Assembly (NCBI GenBank): GCA_008828725.1
Contig: MEHQ01002630.1
Location: 112,375 to 176,374 of the forward strand
Reading direction: 5' to 3'
DNA from: Saccharina japonica
Taxonomy: Eukaryota > Sar > Phaeophyceae > Laminariales > Laminariaceae
Length of the DNA stretch: 64,000 nt
Below, one piece after another: positions 22,043-34,068 of the stretch. The position numbers and the translations under genes were made by a program. Under the pieces are notes generated by a model. That model ran no database searches, was not told where the DNA came from, and saw nothing but the letters and a program-made list of their open reading frames with translations. Numbering within the stretch: the first letter of the stretch is position 1; the number at the start of each line of letters is the position of its first letter.

Positions 22043-22830
22043 CGATATTGTACCCGTGTTCGATGAGCCCCTGTCGGCCCGTTGCCGAATTGTTGTTTGG
22101 AGTTTGTAGCTCGGGTTCTTCCGCCAGAATTTTGGTCGTCACTGTTTTGGGGATATTTTCTCGTCGTGTGATCCCAGATTCCAGGCGCAAAACAAACAAA
22201 CAAAACACCATTTCTGCAGGGGTCCATATGACACGCGGGCAACATTTCAGGGTCTGTCTCCAAAACTGGCGTGAATCTTGCTACGTTTGTGCGGTCAAAG
22301 GGTAACGCTTGCACCATTGCCTCGGGATTTCGTCACTGTAGGTTCGTAACATGATTGAATTCGGGCGGACGTTCTTGCTGGTACCGGTTGTTGTGTGTAG
22401 AGGTTCTGCTCTGAAGGTCCCTTGGAATATTCTGGGCGAAGCGGTTTACACAGGCATGACTTGGGGAACATGACGCCGGGTCGTTTCAATTCTGTCTTTT
22501 TCACACGTTTCATGTTTTACTCTGATTGTTTAGTCCGCTGTACAGCAGTTGGATGCCCAAACAAAGCGGTTTGGAGAGGAACAAAACATATCTAAAGAAG
22601 CAAATGTCAACACCTGCAATCACGCAAATATTGACAATTTTCTTCAAATTCGAGAGCGGCAAACAGGAACGTTATCCACGACATTTCTCCGTAAACAGAG
22701 CTGGCACAACTTGCATGGTTCGGAAACCGAAATATGGCCAATACGTTTCGATGGCGCGATGTTATGACCATGTCATCGACTTTGCTGGGCATAGCGTCGG
22801 GCCAGACTCCTTGACCCCAAATATTCGGAA
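22043..22830. other. 3' flank of ANK copy 5
   Basis: Aligns with 4220-5040, 50339-51150 and 60853-61550. No gene. Confidence 0.5.
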
Positions 22831-23469
22831 TATCATTCTTGCGTGGCTGAAAGTTTCATTGTATACTCTTAAACCGTGGGATTGTTCATCGGGTAGCACG
22901 TTTATTTCCTTCCCTAAAATCAGTTTTTGTCTGACTTACTATTAGTATGGATTACTTACTATTGCTATGGATTACTTACTATGGGTATATTACTTACTAT
23001 GAGTATAGAGCTCCTCAAGTGAGGAACCTAAGCAAAATCGTGGTGGCACCTCCACCTTAAGATATTATGCGTCAGCTGAAACTTTAGGACTCCAGAGCGA
23101 CCCACCCTACCGTAGCTCCAGTCCCAGACAGTTGCCACCGCGTCCAGCTCTTCCGCACAGGTCTGGAGAGTGCCACCCCCTTACTCTGTGTACATACAAA
23201 AACACTATATCTCGCGTTAGCTCTAGATACTTCCTGACCCCCTGCGTTCAGTTGTTACGCGTGCAACCCCCGCGCCCCCCGCTGTGAACTCGAAATAAGA
23301 GCTTTAATGTGCCATAACCCTCGATAATACCTGCGGTGTTAAGCAGGAGACAATAAGGGAGGTGGCTGGGCTATAGCCGCGCCTGTACCAGGAGACCTTT
23401 CCTTCTTGACCAGCGCAACGGCTAACGAAAATCCCAACTTCTGGGTATCGAGTACTCGCGAAACTATCG
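22831..23469. repeat. Dispersed block upstream of copia remnant C
   Basis: It contains TACTTACTAT repeats (22930-23003) and the hairpin-like GAGCTCCTCAAGTGAGGAACC at 23008. It is nearly identical to 51170-51808. Confidence 0.6.
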
Positions 23470-25007
23470 CTGTTCTTCAGAATATGTGCTACAGTCGATA
23501 CTGGGCATGGTGTATGAGTTTCCCTGACGATATTGACGGCGCCATCGGTAAGACGCTGAAGAAGGAAGGGTCGTACGGGGGATCGACCGGGGGGGGAGGG
23601 CGAGGTTGATGTTTAGCCTTTCATCCGGTCCCAGCAGCAGCAGTCGCCGCTGCACCAGCAGCCGCCGCTGCAGCAGCAGCACCATAACTGGCAACGACCG
23701 TACCGGCGGCGCTCTCGCCGATGAGCATGCCGCTGAGCTGAACAAAGGGGAAGCCCTTAGGCTTCAGAGCTGGCACACGCCGGAGATCTTGTCGTCTCGA
23801 GACGAGAGGCCGAAACCAGATCCGTGTCGAGGAACCTGCGTCAGGTCATTCGCACGGCCTTCTGGCTGACATGGTGCGTCACGGGGAGGAAATTGATGCT
23901 GAGGAATGTTTTGGAGGCTACGAGATTTGCAAGTTGTCGGACTCGCTCACCTCCTCGAGCCTGTGGCAGTCCGACGAGCCGTCGGGCGCTCAGGCGCTGC
24001 ACTGAATGGCGGACGAATTTAGCAACACCCTCTAGATCGTGAGCAACATCGGCGAGGTCGCCCTGGTCGCCACCGAAACCCGAGGAGATTATGGCGTCTG
24101 CATGCCCTGTGGTGCGGTTAGCAAATTAAAGATGCCTCCCGTGTCAGTAACAGGTGTAGACTGGTCGCGATGTAAGGGGGCGTGGTACCATGCTATGGTC
24201 AAATAAATGAAGGGACTTGCAGAACGGAAGACAGTTTCGGTGCAAAAATAGTTACCCGAGGGGGCAAATATCTTTGAGCCTAGGCGGGTGCTGTCTTCCA
24301 AGTCCGACAAAGAAGGGTTGACCACTAAGACAAAAGGGTATAGCCTTGTCCCCAAGGGGTTCATGAACCGAGAGAGGGTTTGGACCACCTACAAACATCT
24401 GCACCCACGCCTGCAGCGGCATCAGTTACTATTGTGATGGCTGCTGGTATTGAGCTGAAGCACAAGGTATACCACCTACTACAGTAGGTGTAGCCCAGAC
24501 GCTTGCTACGGTTGAGGCGCACCGTGTGTTGTGGTGAGGGTGATCAGTTTAAGAGCTCTGTACCCCATCCAGAAAGTGATTTTAGAGGAAGCTAAACATA
24601 GTACCCGACTACCAATCCCATGGCCTAGGTGAGGGTGTTCGCGGGGTGGAGTATTCAACAGTACGCCTGATACAAAGTATCGTGCACCGCAGTAGCTTCA
24701 TTGCTTGCAGCCATTAAAACTTTGGGGGGCACCTCGTTCGTGCTCGACGGAAAGCCAAACCTATGCCACTGCCCATTAACTCAACATAAGCAAACTCTTC
24801 CCGGCGTTAACAATATCAAGGTGCCGATTGTCACCCCTACCAAGAACAGGAGTTCTACAACCGGAGCTCTACAACTAGAGGGGGACCCACATACGAATCT
24901 GAACGAATCCTAGCGGTAACTGGGGTCTATCGATTTATCTGCTAAGGAAGGAACTTACATTTTGACCCGCCAAATCTCGGCGACCTACAGTAATGTAATG
25001 TGCCGAA
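23470..25007 (+). mobile_element. Decayed Ty1/copia remnant C
   Basis: Order: FPDDIDGAIGKTLKK (about 23520), a CAG/CCGCTG-rich linker (23630-23690), LSSRDERPKPDPCRG (about 23800), and the RVT_2 start GVDWSRCKGAWYHAMVK followed by a stop (about 24150). LPEGANIFEPRRVLSSKSDK and LVPKGFMNRER come after a frameshift. The VYHL..V..A region is near 24468. A segment EGDPHTNLNES, then near 24960 TYILTRQISATY, resembles the TRPDI motif at the end of copia RT. Several stops and frameshifts make it inactive. Confidence 0.7.
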
Positions 25008-25449
25008 GAAAGAAAATTACGCACTCGACATTCCGTGGCGCGATATCTCCCACGCCGTCCTCTTCCATGACCTCCTTCTGGCAGTGCTTATCCAGCCAAG
25101 CCTGCCGATCCCACGGCTCTTCCGGGGCTTCTGATCCACCTTCGAGCGAACCTATACTGTGACAAATAGGTAAAGGCGAAGCCAACGAAGCTATACAACG
25201 ACGGACTCTACGTGTAGTTTCCGCGTGCAGACAGCCTAGAGCTGTGTCGTGGCACTACACTCATTGTAACTGAAATCACACGCCTCGTACCTATGCCCTT
25301 CTTCTCTCGCACGCCCATCCCGAACAGCAGCAGCAGCAGCAGTAGCAACCAGAGACAATTGACGAGAGCAACGGGATAAGTGACAACTCGCGGGTGGGAA
25401 ACAACACTGTCACATAGTGCCACTGATGCACGGATCTACATTATTTGAC
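25008..25449. repeat. Spacer block linking copia remnant to GC array, copy 2
   Basis: Homologous to 9826-10300 and 25928-26395 (CACTCGACATTCCGTGGCG, TCTACGTGTAGTTTCCGC, CAACTCGCGG). An AGCAGCAGCAGCAGCAG microsatellite lies near 25326. Confidence 0.6.
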
Positions 25450-25927
25450 GTTTTCGCGGCCCTGTCCGCGATACGTGTCGCGACATGTCGCGAACCGTGC
25501 CGCGACAATTCGCGGCATGTCGTGAGATGCCACGGCACGCAACACGTTGGCGTCGTCGCGGATTGGGCCACGGTTCTTCACGTGGCAGTGACCGCGGCAC
25601 TCGCCGCGGCATGCCACGGCCAGAACCCAAGGCAACTGCCACGGCATGCCCCGCGGAAAATACCTTGACACGTGTCGCGACAAGGGTCGCAGCAAGTTTC
25701 GCGACAGGTTTCGTGTCAAAAGTCGGGGCGTGTGTCGCGGTGTGTGTCGCGGTTTGCGGCAAGTTTCGCCGTGAGGGTCGCGACGAGTTCGCCGCGTGTG
25801 TCGCGGCGTGTGTCGCGGTGTTAGTCGCAATGTTGGTCGTGGCAAGCACCGCGGCGTGTGTCGCGGCAAGCCCCGCGGCAAGCTTCACATCGAGTGTCGC
25901 GGCAAGTATCCTAACCCTATCATTAAC
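25450..25927. repeat. GC-rich array 2, short form ending in an inverted arm
   Basis: TGTCGCGGC words as in array 1. Its last 175 bp (25753-25927, ending CCTAACCCTATCATTAAC) is the reverse complement of 26995-27169, about 95% by eye. The array then stops abruptly at the next spacer block. Confidence 0.75.
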
Positions 25928-26395
25928 AAACAAATAACGCACTCAACATTCCGTGGCGCGATATCTCCCACGCCGTCCTCTTCCATGGCCTCCTTCTGGC
26001 AGTGCTTATCCAGCCAAGCCTGTCGATCTCACGACTCTTCCAGGGATTCCGGTGCACCTTCGAGCGAGCTCATACTGTAGCAAATAGTTAAATGCGAAGC
26101 CAAAGAAGCTATACAACGAAGGCCTCTACGTGTAGTTTCCGCGCGCAGACAGCCTAGAGCTGTGTAGTGGCACTACAGCTCTATCATTGGGGCTGAGCTC
26201 AAACGCTGCCCATGCAATTGTCCTTTCGGCCTTCTAACACTTCGTATTCACGCCCTTCTTCTCCCGCACGCCCATTCCAAACAGCAACAGCAGCAGCGAG
26301 AGCCAACTGACGCGAATAATGGGATGAGTGACAACTCGCGGACGGGAAAGAACACTGGCACATAGTGCTACTGGTGCACGGATCTACATTACTTG
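25928..26395. repeat. Spacer block linking to GC array, copy 3
   Basis: Very close to 9826-10295 (CAAATAACGCACTCAACATT, GGGATTCCGGTGCACC). No gene. Confidence 0.65.
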
Positions 26396-27620
26396 ATTGT
26401 TTCGTGGCCCTGTCCACAATACGCGTCGCGGCATGTCGCGAACCGCGCCGCGACATTTCGTGGCCTGTCGCGAGATGCCGCGACACGTTGGTGTCGTCGC
26501 GGATTGTGCCACGGTTTTTCCCGTGGCAGTGACCGTGGCACTCGCCGCGGCATGCCGCGGACAGCGCCAAGGCAACTGCCACGGCATGTGCCGCATAAAT
26601 TACCTTGACATGTGTCGCGACACGTATCGCAGCAAGTATCGCGAAAGGTTTTGCATCAAAATGTCGCTGCGGGTGTCGCGGTGTGTGTCGCGGCGTGTGT
26701 CGCGGCTAGTGTCGCGCTGTGTGTCGCGCTGTGTGTCGCTGCGTGTGTTGCGGCGAGAGCCGCGGCTAGTTTCGCGGCGTGTGTCGCGGCGTGTGTTGCG
26801 GCGAGAGCCGCGGCTAGTTTCACGGCGTGTGTCGCGGCGTGTGACGCGGCGTGTGTCGCGACAGTTGTCGCGGCGTGTGTTTGAAATATATATGCGGCAT
26901 GAGTCGCGGCGCGTGTCGCGGCGTGTATCGCAGCTAGTTTCGCGGCTATTTTCGTGGCTGGTTTCTCGGCGTGTGTTGCGGTGTTAGGGTTAGGGTTAAT
27001 GATAGGGTTAGGATACTTGCCGCGACACTCGATGTGGGGCTTGCCGCGGGGCTTGCCGCGACACACGCTGCGGTGCTTGCCACGACCAACATCGCGACTA
27101 ACACTGCGACACACGCCGCGACACACGGGGCGAACTCGCCGCGACCCTCACGGCCAAACTTGCCGCAACACTCGCGGCGACACTTGCCGCGACACCCGCC
27201 GCAACACTCGCCGCGACACTCGCCGCGACACACGCTGCGACACACGCCGGGACACACGCCGGGACACACGCCGCGGTTCTTGCCGCGGTGCTTGCCGCGA
27301 CATACACCGCGACACTCGTCGCGGTGCTTGCCGCGACACACGCCGCGACATACGCCGCGGACATGGCCGTGAGTTGTGCCGCGGGTGTTGTCGCGGGGCT
27401 TGCAGCGGACCTTGCCGCGTAACTTTCCGTGGTGTGTCGTGGCAGGTATCGCGTTTCGTGGCGTGCCATGGACGCTGTCGTGGCGCTTGTCGCGGACCTT
27501 GCCGCGGGTCGTGCCGCGGCGGGCGTTCCGCGACATGTCGTGGCACTGTCCGCGTCATGTCGTGACACGTCACGGACGCTGCAGCGACATGTCGCGACAT
27601 GCCGTGGACAGTGCCACGAA
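26396..27620. repeat. GC-rich array 3, inverted about telomere-like DNA
   Basis: Left of 26983 the words read GTGTCGCGGCGTGT; right of 27013 they read GCCGCGACAC. A sub-repeat of about 54 bp (GCGGCGAGAGCCGCGGCTAG) occurs twice near 26750-26815. The frames on both strands have no stops because the repeat is GC-rich. They are not genes. Confidence 0.75.
26984..27012. repeat. Interstitial telomere-like repeat, copy 2
   Basis: TTAGGGTTAGGGTTA, then ATGATAGGGTTAGG, about 29 bp, again at the orientation switch of the GC array. Confidence 0.65.
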
Positions 27621-28625
27621 TAAGTCAACTAGTGTAAATCCCTCCACTGATTTGGTTGTTGTATCGCATGTAGAAGTCACCGTACAAATAAACCAGACCT
27701 CCAGCGACCAATCAACATGACCTCATCAAAGGGCAGGGCTGACTGACTACTGTATATGCACAGTGGGTTCATCTAACCGTCCCCTAAACGAAATGCTGCT
27801 GTGAACGAGTACAAGTACATTGCAGCTGCACTCGAACGATAGACTCGTGCTGTTAGCCACCGGCGAGGTGCACGCGTGAGATCGGGCCATGATGGGATGT
27901 TTTGCCAACTCACAGTCGAGGTTTTCTGACGAAGTATCTTGTACCAGAGGCTAACAAGATGGGTCATATGGCATACTGGTATACCCGACACGCACAACAA
28001 GGCGGGAGCAGTCAGCTCGTATCCTAGCTCGTAGTTTCGGAACAAAGATAGAGAGGCACGGGAGGACCCACCTCCAACAAGGACATTCGCCTTCCACCGG
28101 CGACCACAACCAGCCCACCTTCTTCTACCCTTGCGACGACAAGGGCAGGTATTCCAATTCTGGTTATCGCCCACAGTGTTGTCACCGAAATCGAAGCAGA
28201 ACGGGGCACTTTCAAAACAATCAAGCTACTACAGTAGTAACCCGTGGGCAAGACCCTGCAGGGCGCAAGGAGCACGCGGAGCACGCAGCACCACACAAAC
28301 ATATACTCGAAGTATGAAGGTGTTATAAAAAAGAGCATGCCTGTTCCAGTGGTCTGCTGAATTTCGACAACAGGATTAATAATAAACTAAGAAACACGTC
28401 AGCTGTGAACTCTCCCAACCGGTCGATATTCATCTTTGCTAGCTGCGTGGCGATATTCCATGATGTTATTGTTAGGTACATTTCCTCGCGACTGACTACT
28501 GGCCGGTGACTCCCCTGGATGCTACCAGGGTCGACGAGACGATAATACTTGTAGAACGATTTCCGATTGGTTTCGCCCCATATCATCACGTGTACCGAAA
28601 CAGCAGATCACACGAGGGCACATAG
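27621..28625. repeat. Segmental block paired with 11216-11960, plus flank
   Basis: 27621-28390 matches the left copy. 28391-28625 has no partner or gene that I can see. It runs up to the TACAG array. Confidence 0.6.
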
Positions 28626-29700
28626 TACAGTACAGTACAGTACAGTACAGTACAGTACAGTACAGTACAGTACAGTACAGTACAGTACAGTACAGTACAG
28701 TACAGTACAGTACAGTACAGTACAGTACAGTACAGTACAGTACAGTACAGTACAGTACAGTACAGTACAGTACAGTACAGTACAGTACAGTACAGTACAG
28801 TACAGTACAGTACAGTACAGTACAGTACAGTACAGTACAGTACAGTACAGTACAGTACAGTACAGTACAGTACAGTACAGTACAGTACAGTACAGTACAG
28901 TACAGTACAGTACAGTACAGTACAGTACAGTACAGTACAGTACAGTACAGTACAGTACAGTACAGTACAGTACAGTACAGTACAGTACAGTACAGTACAG
29001 TACAGTACAGTACAGTACAGTACAGTACAGTACAGTACAGTACAGTACAGTACAGTACAGTACAGTACAGTACAGTACAGTACAGTACAGTACAGTACAG
29101 TACAGTACAGTACAGTACAGTACAGTACAGTACAGTACAGTACAGTACAGTACAGTACAGTACAGTACAGTACAGTACAGTACAGTACAGTACAGTACAG
29201 TACAGTACAGTACAGTACAGTACAGTACAGTACAGTACAGTACAGTACAGTACAGTACAGTACAGTACAGTACAGTACAGTACAGTACAGTACAGTACAG
29301 TACAGTACAGTACAGTACAGTACAGTACAGTACAGTACAGTACAGTACAGTACAGTACAGTACAGTACAGTACAGTACAGTACAGTACAGTACAGTACAG
29401 TACAGTACAGTACAGTACAGTACAGTACAGTACAGTACAGTACAGTACAGTACAGTACAGTACAGTACAGTACAGTACAGTACAGTACAGTACAGTACAG
29501 TACAGTACAGTACAGTACAGTACAGTACAGTACAGTACAGTACAGTACAGTACAGTACAGTACAGTACAGTACAGTACAGTACAGTACAGTACAGTACAG
29601 TACAGTACAGTACAGTACAGTACAGTACAGTACAGTACAGTACAGTACAGTACAGTACAGTACAGTACAGGACAGGACAGGACAGTACAGTACAGTACAG
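28626..29700. repeat. (TACAG)n pentanucleotide expansion
   Basis: 209 uninterrupted TACAG units (28626-29670) are followed by three GACAG units (29671-29685) and three TACAG units (29686-29700). All six frames are open because the unit has no stop in any phase. The resulting STVQY or YCTVL polypeptides are not taken as genes. A single strand can fold so that each GTAC pairs with GTAC and only the A of every unit is mismatched. The true length may differ, since such arrays are hard to assemble. Confidence 0.98.
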
Positions 29701-30300
29701 GGCACCTACATGTAGTACGAAAAGGGCTATGCTAACAAGAAAGCCAGGGTGAGATTTGGGGGTAGATATTTAATTCGGGAGCATTTATTTCAATATTAGA
29801 GTAGTGTATAAAGCACCCTCTCTAATATACAAAATCCAGCCTAGACCATATTTCCTGTTTCTTTGATATAAATAAGTGTCCTGTACTCTACCTTTATATG
29901 AAGTATTAGCCTTACAGCAGTACGTCGTAGATTTGTATCCCGTTCGTCTACTTCTCGGGTATGCGACGGGTAGTACCCGGACCTGTCACTACCCGTTCGA
30001 GTACGGGTAAGACCTATCACCCGCCGGGTATTTGGTTCCGGACACAAAACCTGTGTGTGCGCTGCGTGAGCGCGTTGTGTCGCGATCGTGTCACGAGTGT
30101 TGATACAATACAGTACAGGGCACCTGGTAAGTAACAGGCTAACAAGAAAGCCAGGCTGAGATGTGGGGGGAAATAAGAAATTCGGGAGTCGTTATCTTGA
30201 AATTAGTGTGGAAATCACCCTCTCTAATATAGGAAATCCAGCCTGGACCATATCTTATATTTCCTTTTAGTTACGTGTTTTGTACTGTACGCACTTATAA
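29701..30300. repeat. Two paralogous flanks of the TACAG locus with satellite between
   Basis: 29701-29850 (GGGCACCTACATG..GCTAACAAGAAAGCCAGG) is repeated at 30120-30265 (GGGCACCTGGTAA..GCTAACAAGAAAGCCAGG). The second copy is preceded by only two units (ATACAGTACAGGGCACC). A ~220-bp satellite unit lies between them (29900-30110). Confidence 0.75.
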
Positions 30301-30565
30301 AGTATCAAGCATACAGCAGAACGTAATAGAGTTGGATTTTGACCGTCTACTCCTACTCGGGTACTCGACGGGGTTGGTATCTTCAGCTCCTGTTGAGGTC
30401 GTGGAGCGTCGAACCATTCACTCACTTGACGGCGCATTGGGCCTCGGTAACTGGATTGGTGTGAACACAACATTTAATACACCGAACCTGTGTGTGCTGC
30501 GTTAGTCAGCTCGTTGTGTCGCAATCGTGTTACGAGTGTTGTCATATAATCAAGGATACAGCACG
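30301..30565. repeat. ~220-bp satellite unit
   Basis: Same family as 12291-13800, with the GGAGCGTCGAACCATT segment (about 30404). It is interrupted at 30565 by the SINE-like insertion. Confidence 0.65.
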
Positions 30566-30909
30566 GTCGCCCCGGTAGACTAGTGGTGAGCTTCAAAGGC
30601 TACTAGCGTTGGTACCCGAGTTCAAAACCCAACGTGGTGAGGGGTTTTGACTTCATTTGAAAAAATAAAAAAGGAACCAAGTGCTGAGAGCGCCTTCGCG
30701 GCGTGGGTAGGCGGAATCCGACGCAAGTCGACGAGGGAAGGAAGTGCTGAAACCTTCTTGCGATAAAAATGCAAGACACGTACCGTAGTAGGGAGGGGGG
30801 AGAAGAGCCTCCTTATGTAGTGACCCCGGATTTGAGTCACGACTAAAGAGGGAGAGAGAAAAGAAGGGCGAAGCTAGTGAATGGGATGGACAAAAACAAA
30901 AACAAAAAA
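30566..30909 (+). mobile_element. tRNA-derived SINE-like insertion
   Basis: A pol III A-box-like TAGACTAGTGG (30576-30586) is followed 31 bp later by a B-box-like GAGTTCAAAACCC (30618-30630), as in tRNA genes. The head GCCCCGG (30569-30575) would be an acceptor strand, but the matching 3' strand is missing, so this is not a functional tRNA. A ~250-bp unrelated body follows, and the end is a (CAAAAA)n tail (30890-30909). The surrounding satellite continues on both sides (GATACAGCACG before, GTACGTATTTGAGTTGTACC after), and other satellite copies lack the 344 bp. A target duplication is not clear (at most ACG). Confidence 0.65.
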
Positions 30910-31290
30910 CGTACGTATTTGAGTTGTACCCCGCTCGTCTACTACCCGGGTACCCGACGGGTAGTACCCGGAGATGTCACTACCCATTCGGGTGTGGTTA
31001 AGGCCTATTACCCGCCGGGTATTTGGAATCGGCTACCCGGGTACCCGACATAAACGGGTACGTAGGTACTTGATTTACATGTCCCCGGTGCAATATGCCA
31101 CACCATATATCCTATATGTAAACGATCTTAGAAAAAAGCTGTCAGGGTCTCCAACACGCACACCTCTAGGAAGTACAGATGGTGAGGGATATCGCACCGG
31201 CGACACGTAAAGCACCGGGTATGCGGGTACCAAGGTACCCGGTCATGTCAGGTACCCGGCTACTCGATCACCCGGGTACTCGAGTCCAGA
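30910..31290. repeat. ~220-bp satellite unit after the SINE
   Basis: GTTGTACCCCGCTCGTCTAC, CCCGACGGGTAGTACCCGG, then GGTACCCGG words to 31290; matches 13200-13990. Confidence 0.65.
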
Positions 31291-31640
31291 TCACACCCTG
31301 GACAATAGGTTCGAGGTCAATAGGCAATCGATAGAAAACTATTCCAGTAGGAGGCCTATTGTTGCTTGTGATAGGTATCGATTGTCACTTTGTGAAGCCT
31401 ATCGTTTCCGGCAATGGGTATCGACGGGTACGTTCATTGATCTACTGTTCGGTCAATAGCCTGTGGTACGTATTGATGTTAAAGTATTGATGAAATAAGT
31501 AGGTATCGATAAACATTTCGAAGATGGTACTGTTCGGGCAATAAGATATCGGCACTGAGAAACATAACATATTGGAATGTCCGATAGGTGTCGATGGTCG
31601 TGTCACGAAACATATCGTTTGTGCCGATAGGTATCGATAG
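31291..31640. repeat. ATCGATA/CCTATTG minisatellite, short copy
   Basis: Degenerate GGTATCGAT and CCTATTG words, as in 36431-38230. Confidence 0.6.
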
Positions 31641-32130
31641 ATATTTTCAAAGGTATGTTCGGTAGGGTACGTACCGAACTGTACCGGGGGTATTTTCTCG
31701 GTAAATACCGGTACCCGACACTTCGGTAAGTTCGGTATGGCCTCGATGCCGGCGCCCGACACTTCGGGAAGTTCGGTATTTTTTCAATACCGGTACCCAA
31801 CACTTCGGCAAGTTCGGTATTTTTCCAATACCGGTACCCGACACTTCGGTAAGTTCGGTACGCCCACCCAAATATACCCCAGGTACCGGTATACCCTCGG
31901 CCGCAATACCGGGGGTACCGGTATTTTTTCGGTACCGGGCTCGATACCCTACCGAACACTTCGGTAAGTTCGGTACTTTTTTAATACCGGTACCCGACAC
32001 TTCGGTAAGTTCGGTATTGTTTCGATACCGGTACCCGACACTTCGGTAAGTTCGGTACTTTTCCAATACCGGTACCCGACACTTCGGTAAGTTCGGTACG
32101 CATACCCGAACATACCCCGGGTACCGGTAT
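31641..32130. repeat. 41-bp minisatellite, array 1
   Basis: The unit ATACCGGTACCCGACACTTC plus GGTAAGTTCGGTATTTTTCC has an exact 41-bp step at 31760, 31801 and 31842. It also contains CCGGTATACC and GGTACCGG palindromes. Minus-strand TYRSVGYRYWKN-type frames are by-products. Confidence 0.85.
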
Positions 32131-32940
32131 ACCCTCGACCACAATACCGGCGGTGATCGGTGCGGCCTCGATACCGGGGAATCGGGTATGTATGCAATAC
32201 GGACACACATTATGACATTATACAAGGTACCTGGTATTTATTTGTGGCAGCAGCAGCAGTCTTCTCTACATTCATGTATCCATCTGGTCCTTGGCTCTGG
32301 GGTGACACAACGTACTCATCTCACACCCACCATGAACGGCTGCAGACACAACATAACAATCGCTGAGAGTACGGAACGAAAGGATAGATGATATTATCAC
32401 CAAGTCGTGCCGGTGGGGTTCGAGGCGCCGCCGAGGCGGTGCTATGGCACGCTCTGCGCAGCCTCGTGTAGTGGGAGAAGCTCCGACTGCTCACCTGAGA
32501 AAGTACTCGTATCATGCATCCTATTTACGGACTTCAACGCGACATCTCGAATCCATCGCTGCTCTAATTGTATTCAAACAGTGATGTATCAGCAGCAGCT
32601 GCAGCAGCACTACGCGAGGTGGCCGATGATCTAAACTGTATGCCGAGCTTCGACGTTGGGAGATTAGGGTATAGAACGGGCTTCAAGCGTAGCACTCGAT
32701 GGCAGTGGCACGCGTGAACTGCATCAAATATACAGTAGAGCCCACAGCAGCAGCGCATTGCCCAAGTTGGAGCTGCTGCTTCTGCCCCTCTGCTGCTGTG
32801 TTCTGTTGTTGCTCTTGCTGGGGCTGGTACTGCTGCTAACCGTGCTTCCGATTGCTACGTGGTTGGGATGGCGGCGGCAGCATTGCCATTTTCTCCGTCA
32901 TTGGCGCCGTCATCTGTTTGCTGTTGCTACAAGTACACAT
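32131..32940. repeat. ~0.8-kb non-satellite block, paired with 34531-35300 (offset about 2351)
   Basis: Both copies share GGTATGTATGCAATACGGAC, CTTGGCTCTGG, GGATAGATGATATTATCACC, GCTGCTGCTTCTGCCCCTCT and GGGATGGCGGCGGCAGCATT, in the same order and with small differences. Part of a tandem duplication of about 2.35 kb that includes the flanking minisatellites. No frame is clearly conserved. Confidence 0.7.
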
Positions 32941-33410
32941 TTATTTAGGGTATGTTCGGTAACAAGGGTACGTACCGAAGTATACCGGGGGTATTTCCTC
33001 GGTAAATACCGGTACCTGACACTCGGTAAGTTCGGTATTTTTCCAATACCGGTACCCGACACTTCGGTAAGTTCGGTATTTTTCAAATACCGGTACCTGA
33101 CACTTCGGTAAGTTCGGTACGCTCACCTAAATGTACCCCGGGTACCGGTATACCCCCGTCCACAATACCGGGGGTACCGGTATTTTCTCGGTTGTGTGCT
33201 TAATACCCTACCCAACACTTCGGTAAGTTCGGTACTTTTTCAATACCGGTACCCGACACTTCGGTTTAGTTCGGTATTTCTTCAATACCGGTGCCGGACA
33301 TTTCGGTAAGTTCGGTACTTTTTCAATACCGGTACCCGACACTTAGGTAAGTTCGGTACGCGCAACAAATATACCCCCGGCGGTACCGGTATACCCTACC
33401 GAACTTGCCT
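32941..33410. repeat. 41-bp minisatellite, array 2
   Basis: Same unit as array 1 (CACTTCGGTAAGTTCGGTA), with a ~90-bp segment of CCGGGTACCGGTATACCC type. Confidence 0.85.
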
Positions 33411-33735
33411 TTGGATATTTTGATAATCCGATTGGTTTGCACGATAGGTATCGATACCTGTTTCACGAAATATATTGCTTCTACCGATAGGTATCGATAG
33501 ACATTCCGCTGGTGTATTGGGTCGGGTAATTGGTATCGATAGACACCCCGCTGATTTACTGGTTCGGACGATAGGCATCGATATATCTTGCACCATTCTA
33601 TTGGTTCGGACGATAGGCATCGATAGATCTTGCACTATTCCATTGGTTCGGACCATGGGTATCGATATACCTTGCACCATTCTATTGGTTCGGACCATGG
33701 GTGTCGATAGACCTTGCACCTTGCACCATTCTATT
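33411..33735. repeat. 42-bp minisatellite
   Basis: The unit GGTTCGGACGATAGGCATCG plus ATATATCTTGCACCATTCTATT recurs four times or more (33580-33720). A related copy is at 35881-36200. Being 42 bp, it gives a 14-residue periodic frame. Confidence 0.8.
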
Positions 33736-34068
33736 GGTGTAATGCATTAGGGGACCGGTGTATTAGGGGAGCGAACCTGGGATTCGTGGCTAGGGGACCG
33801 GTGCATTAGGGGACCGGGTCTGGAATTTTGGCTAGGGGACCGGTGCATGAGGGGACCGCTTCAAGCATTTTCGCTAAGGGGCCCGTTTGGTACGCGACCG
33901 TAAACTGGACATGGGCTATTTGTGTGCACTCGTTTGAGGGTTAGGGTGAAAATAGTATTGTTACCGGGACTTGGAAAAAATCCCCAGACTGATGAGAAGT
34001 TATAAAATGCCATCGCATGAATGCGGAACGATTTTAGTGTTAATATAACCCCCTGCCATGTTCGTATN
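33736..34068. repeat. GGGGACCGGTGCATTA repeats and a telomere-like motif, ending at an N
   Basis: ATTAGGGGACCGGTG words lie between 33745 and 33860. GAGGGTTAGGGTG (33935) and the following sequence to TTCGTA match 41880-42066. The single N at 34068 marks a probable assembly join, because the sequence switches here to the 41-bp array. Confidence 0.6.

Noticed and set aside
28567-29715. Very long open frames (382 aa plus strand, 365 aa minus strand) with STVQY or YCTVL periodicity
   Set aside because: They are produced by the (TACAG)n repeat, which has no stop codon in any of the six frames.
30569-30640. A functional tRNA gene
   Set aside because: A-box- and B-box-like sequences are present, but the 3' acceptor strand does not pair with GCCCCGG and an A-rich tail follows a longer body. 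It fits a SINE better.
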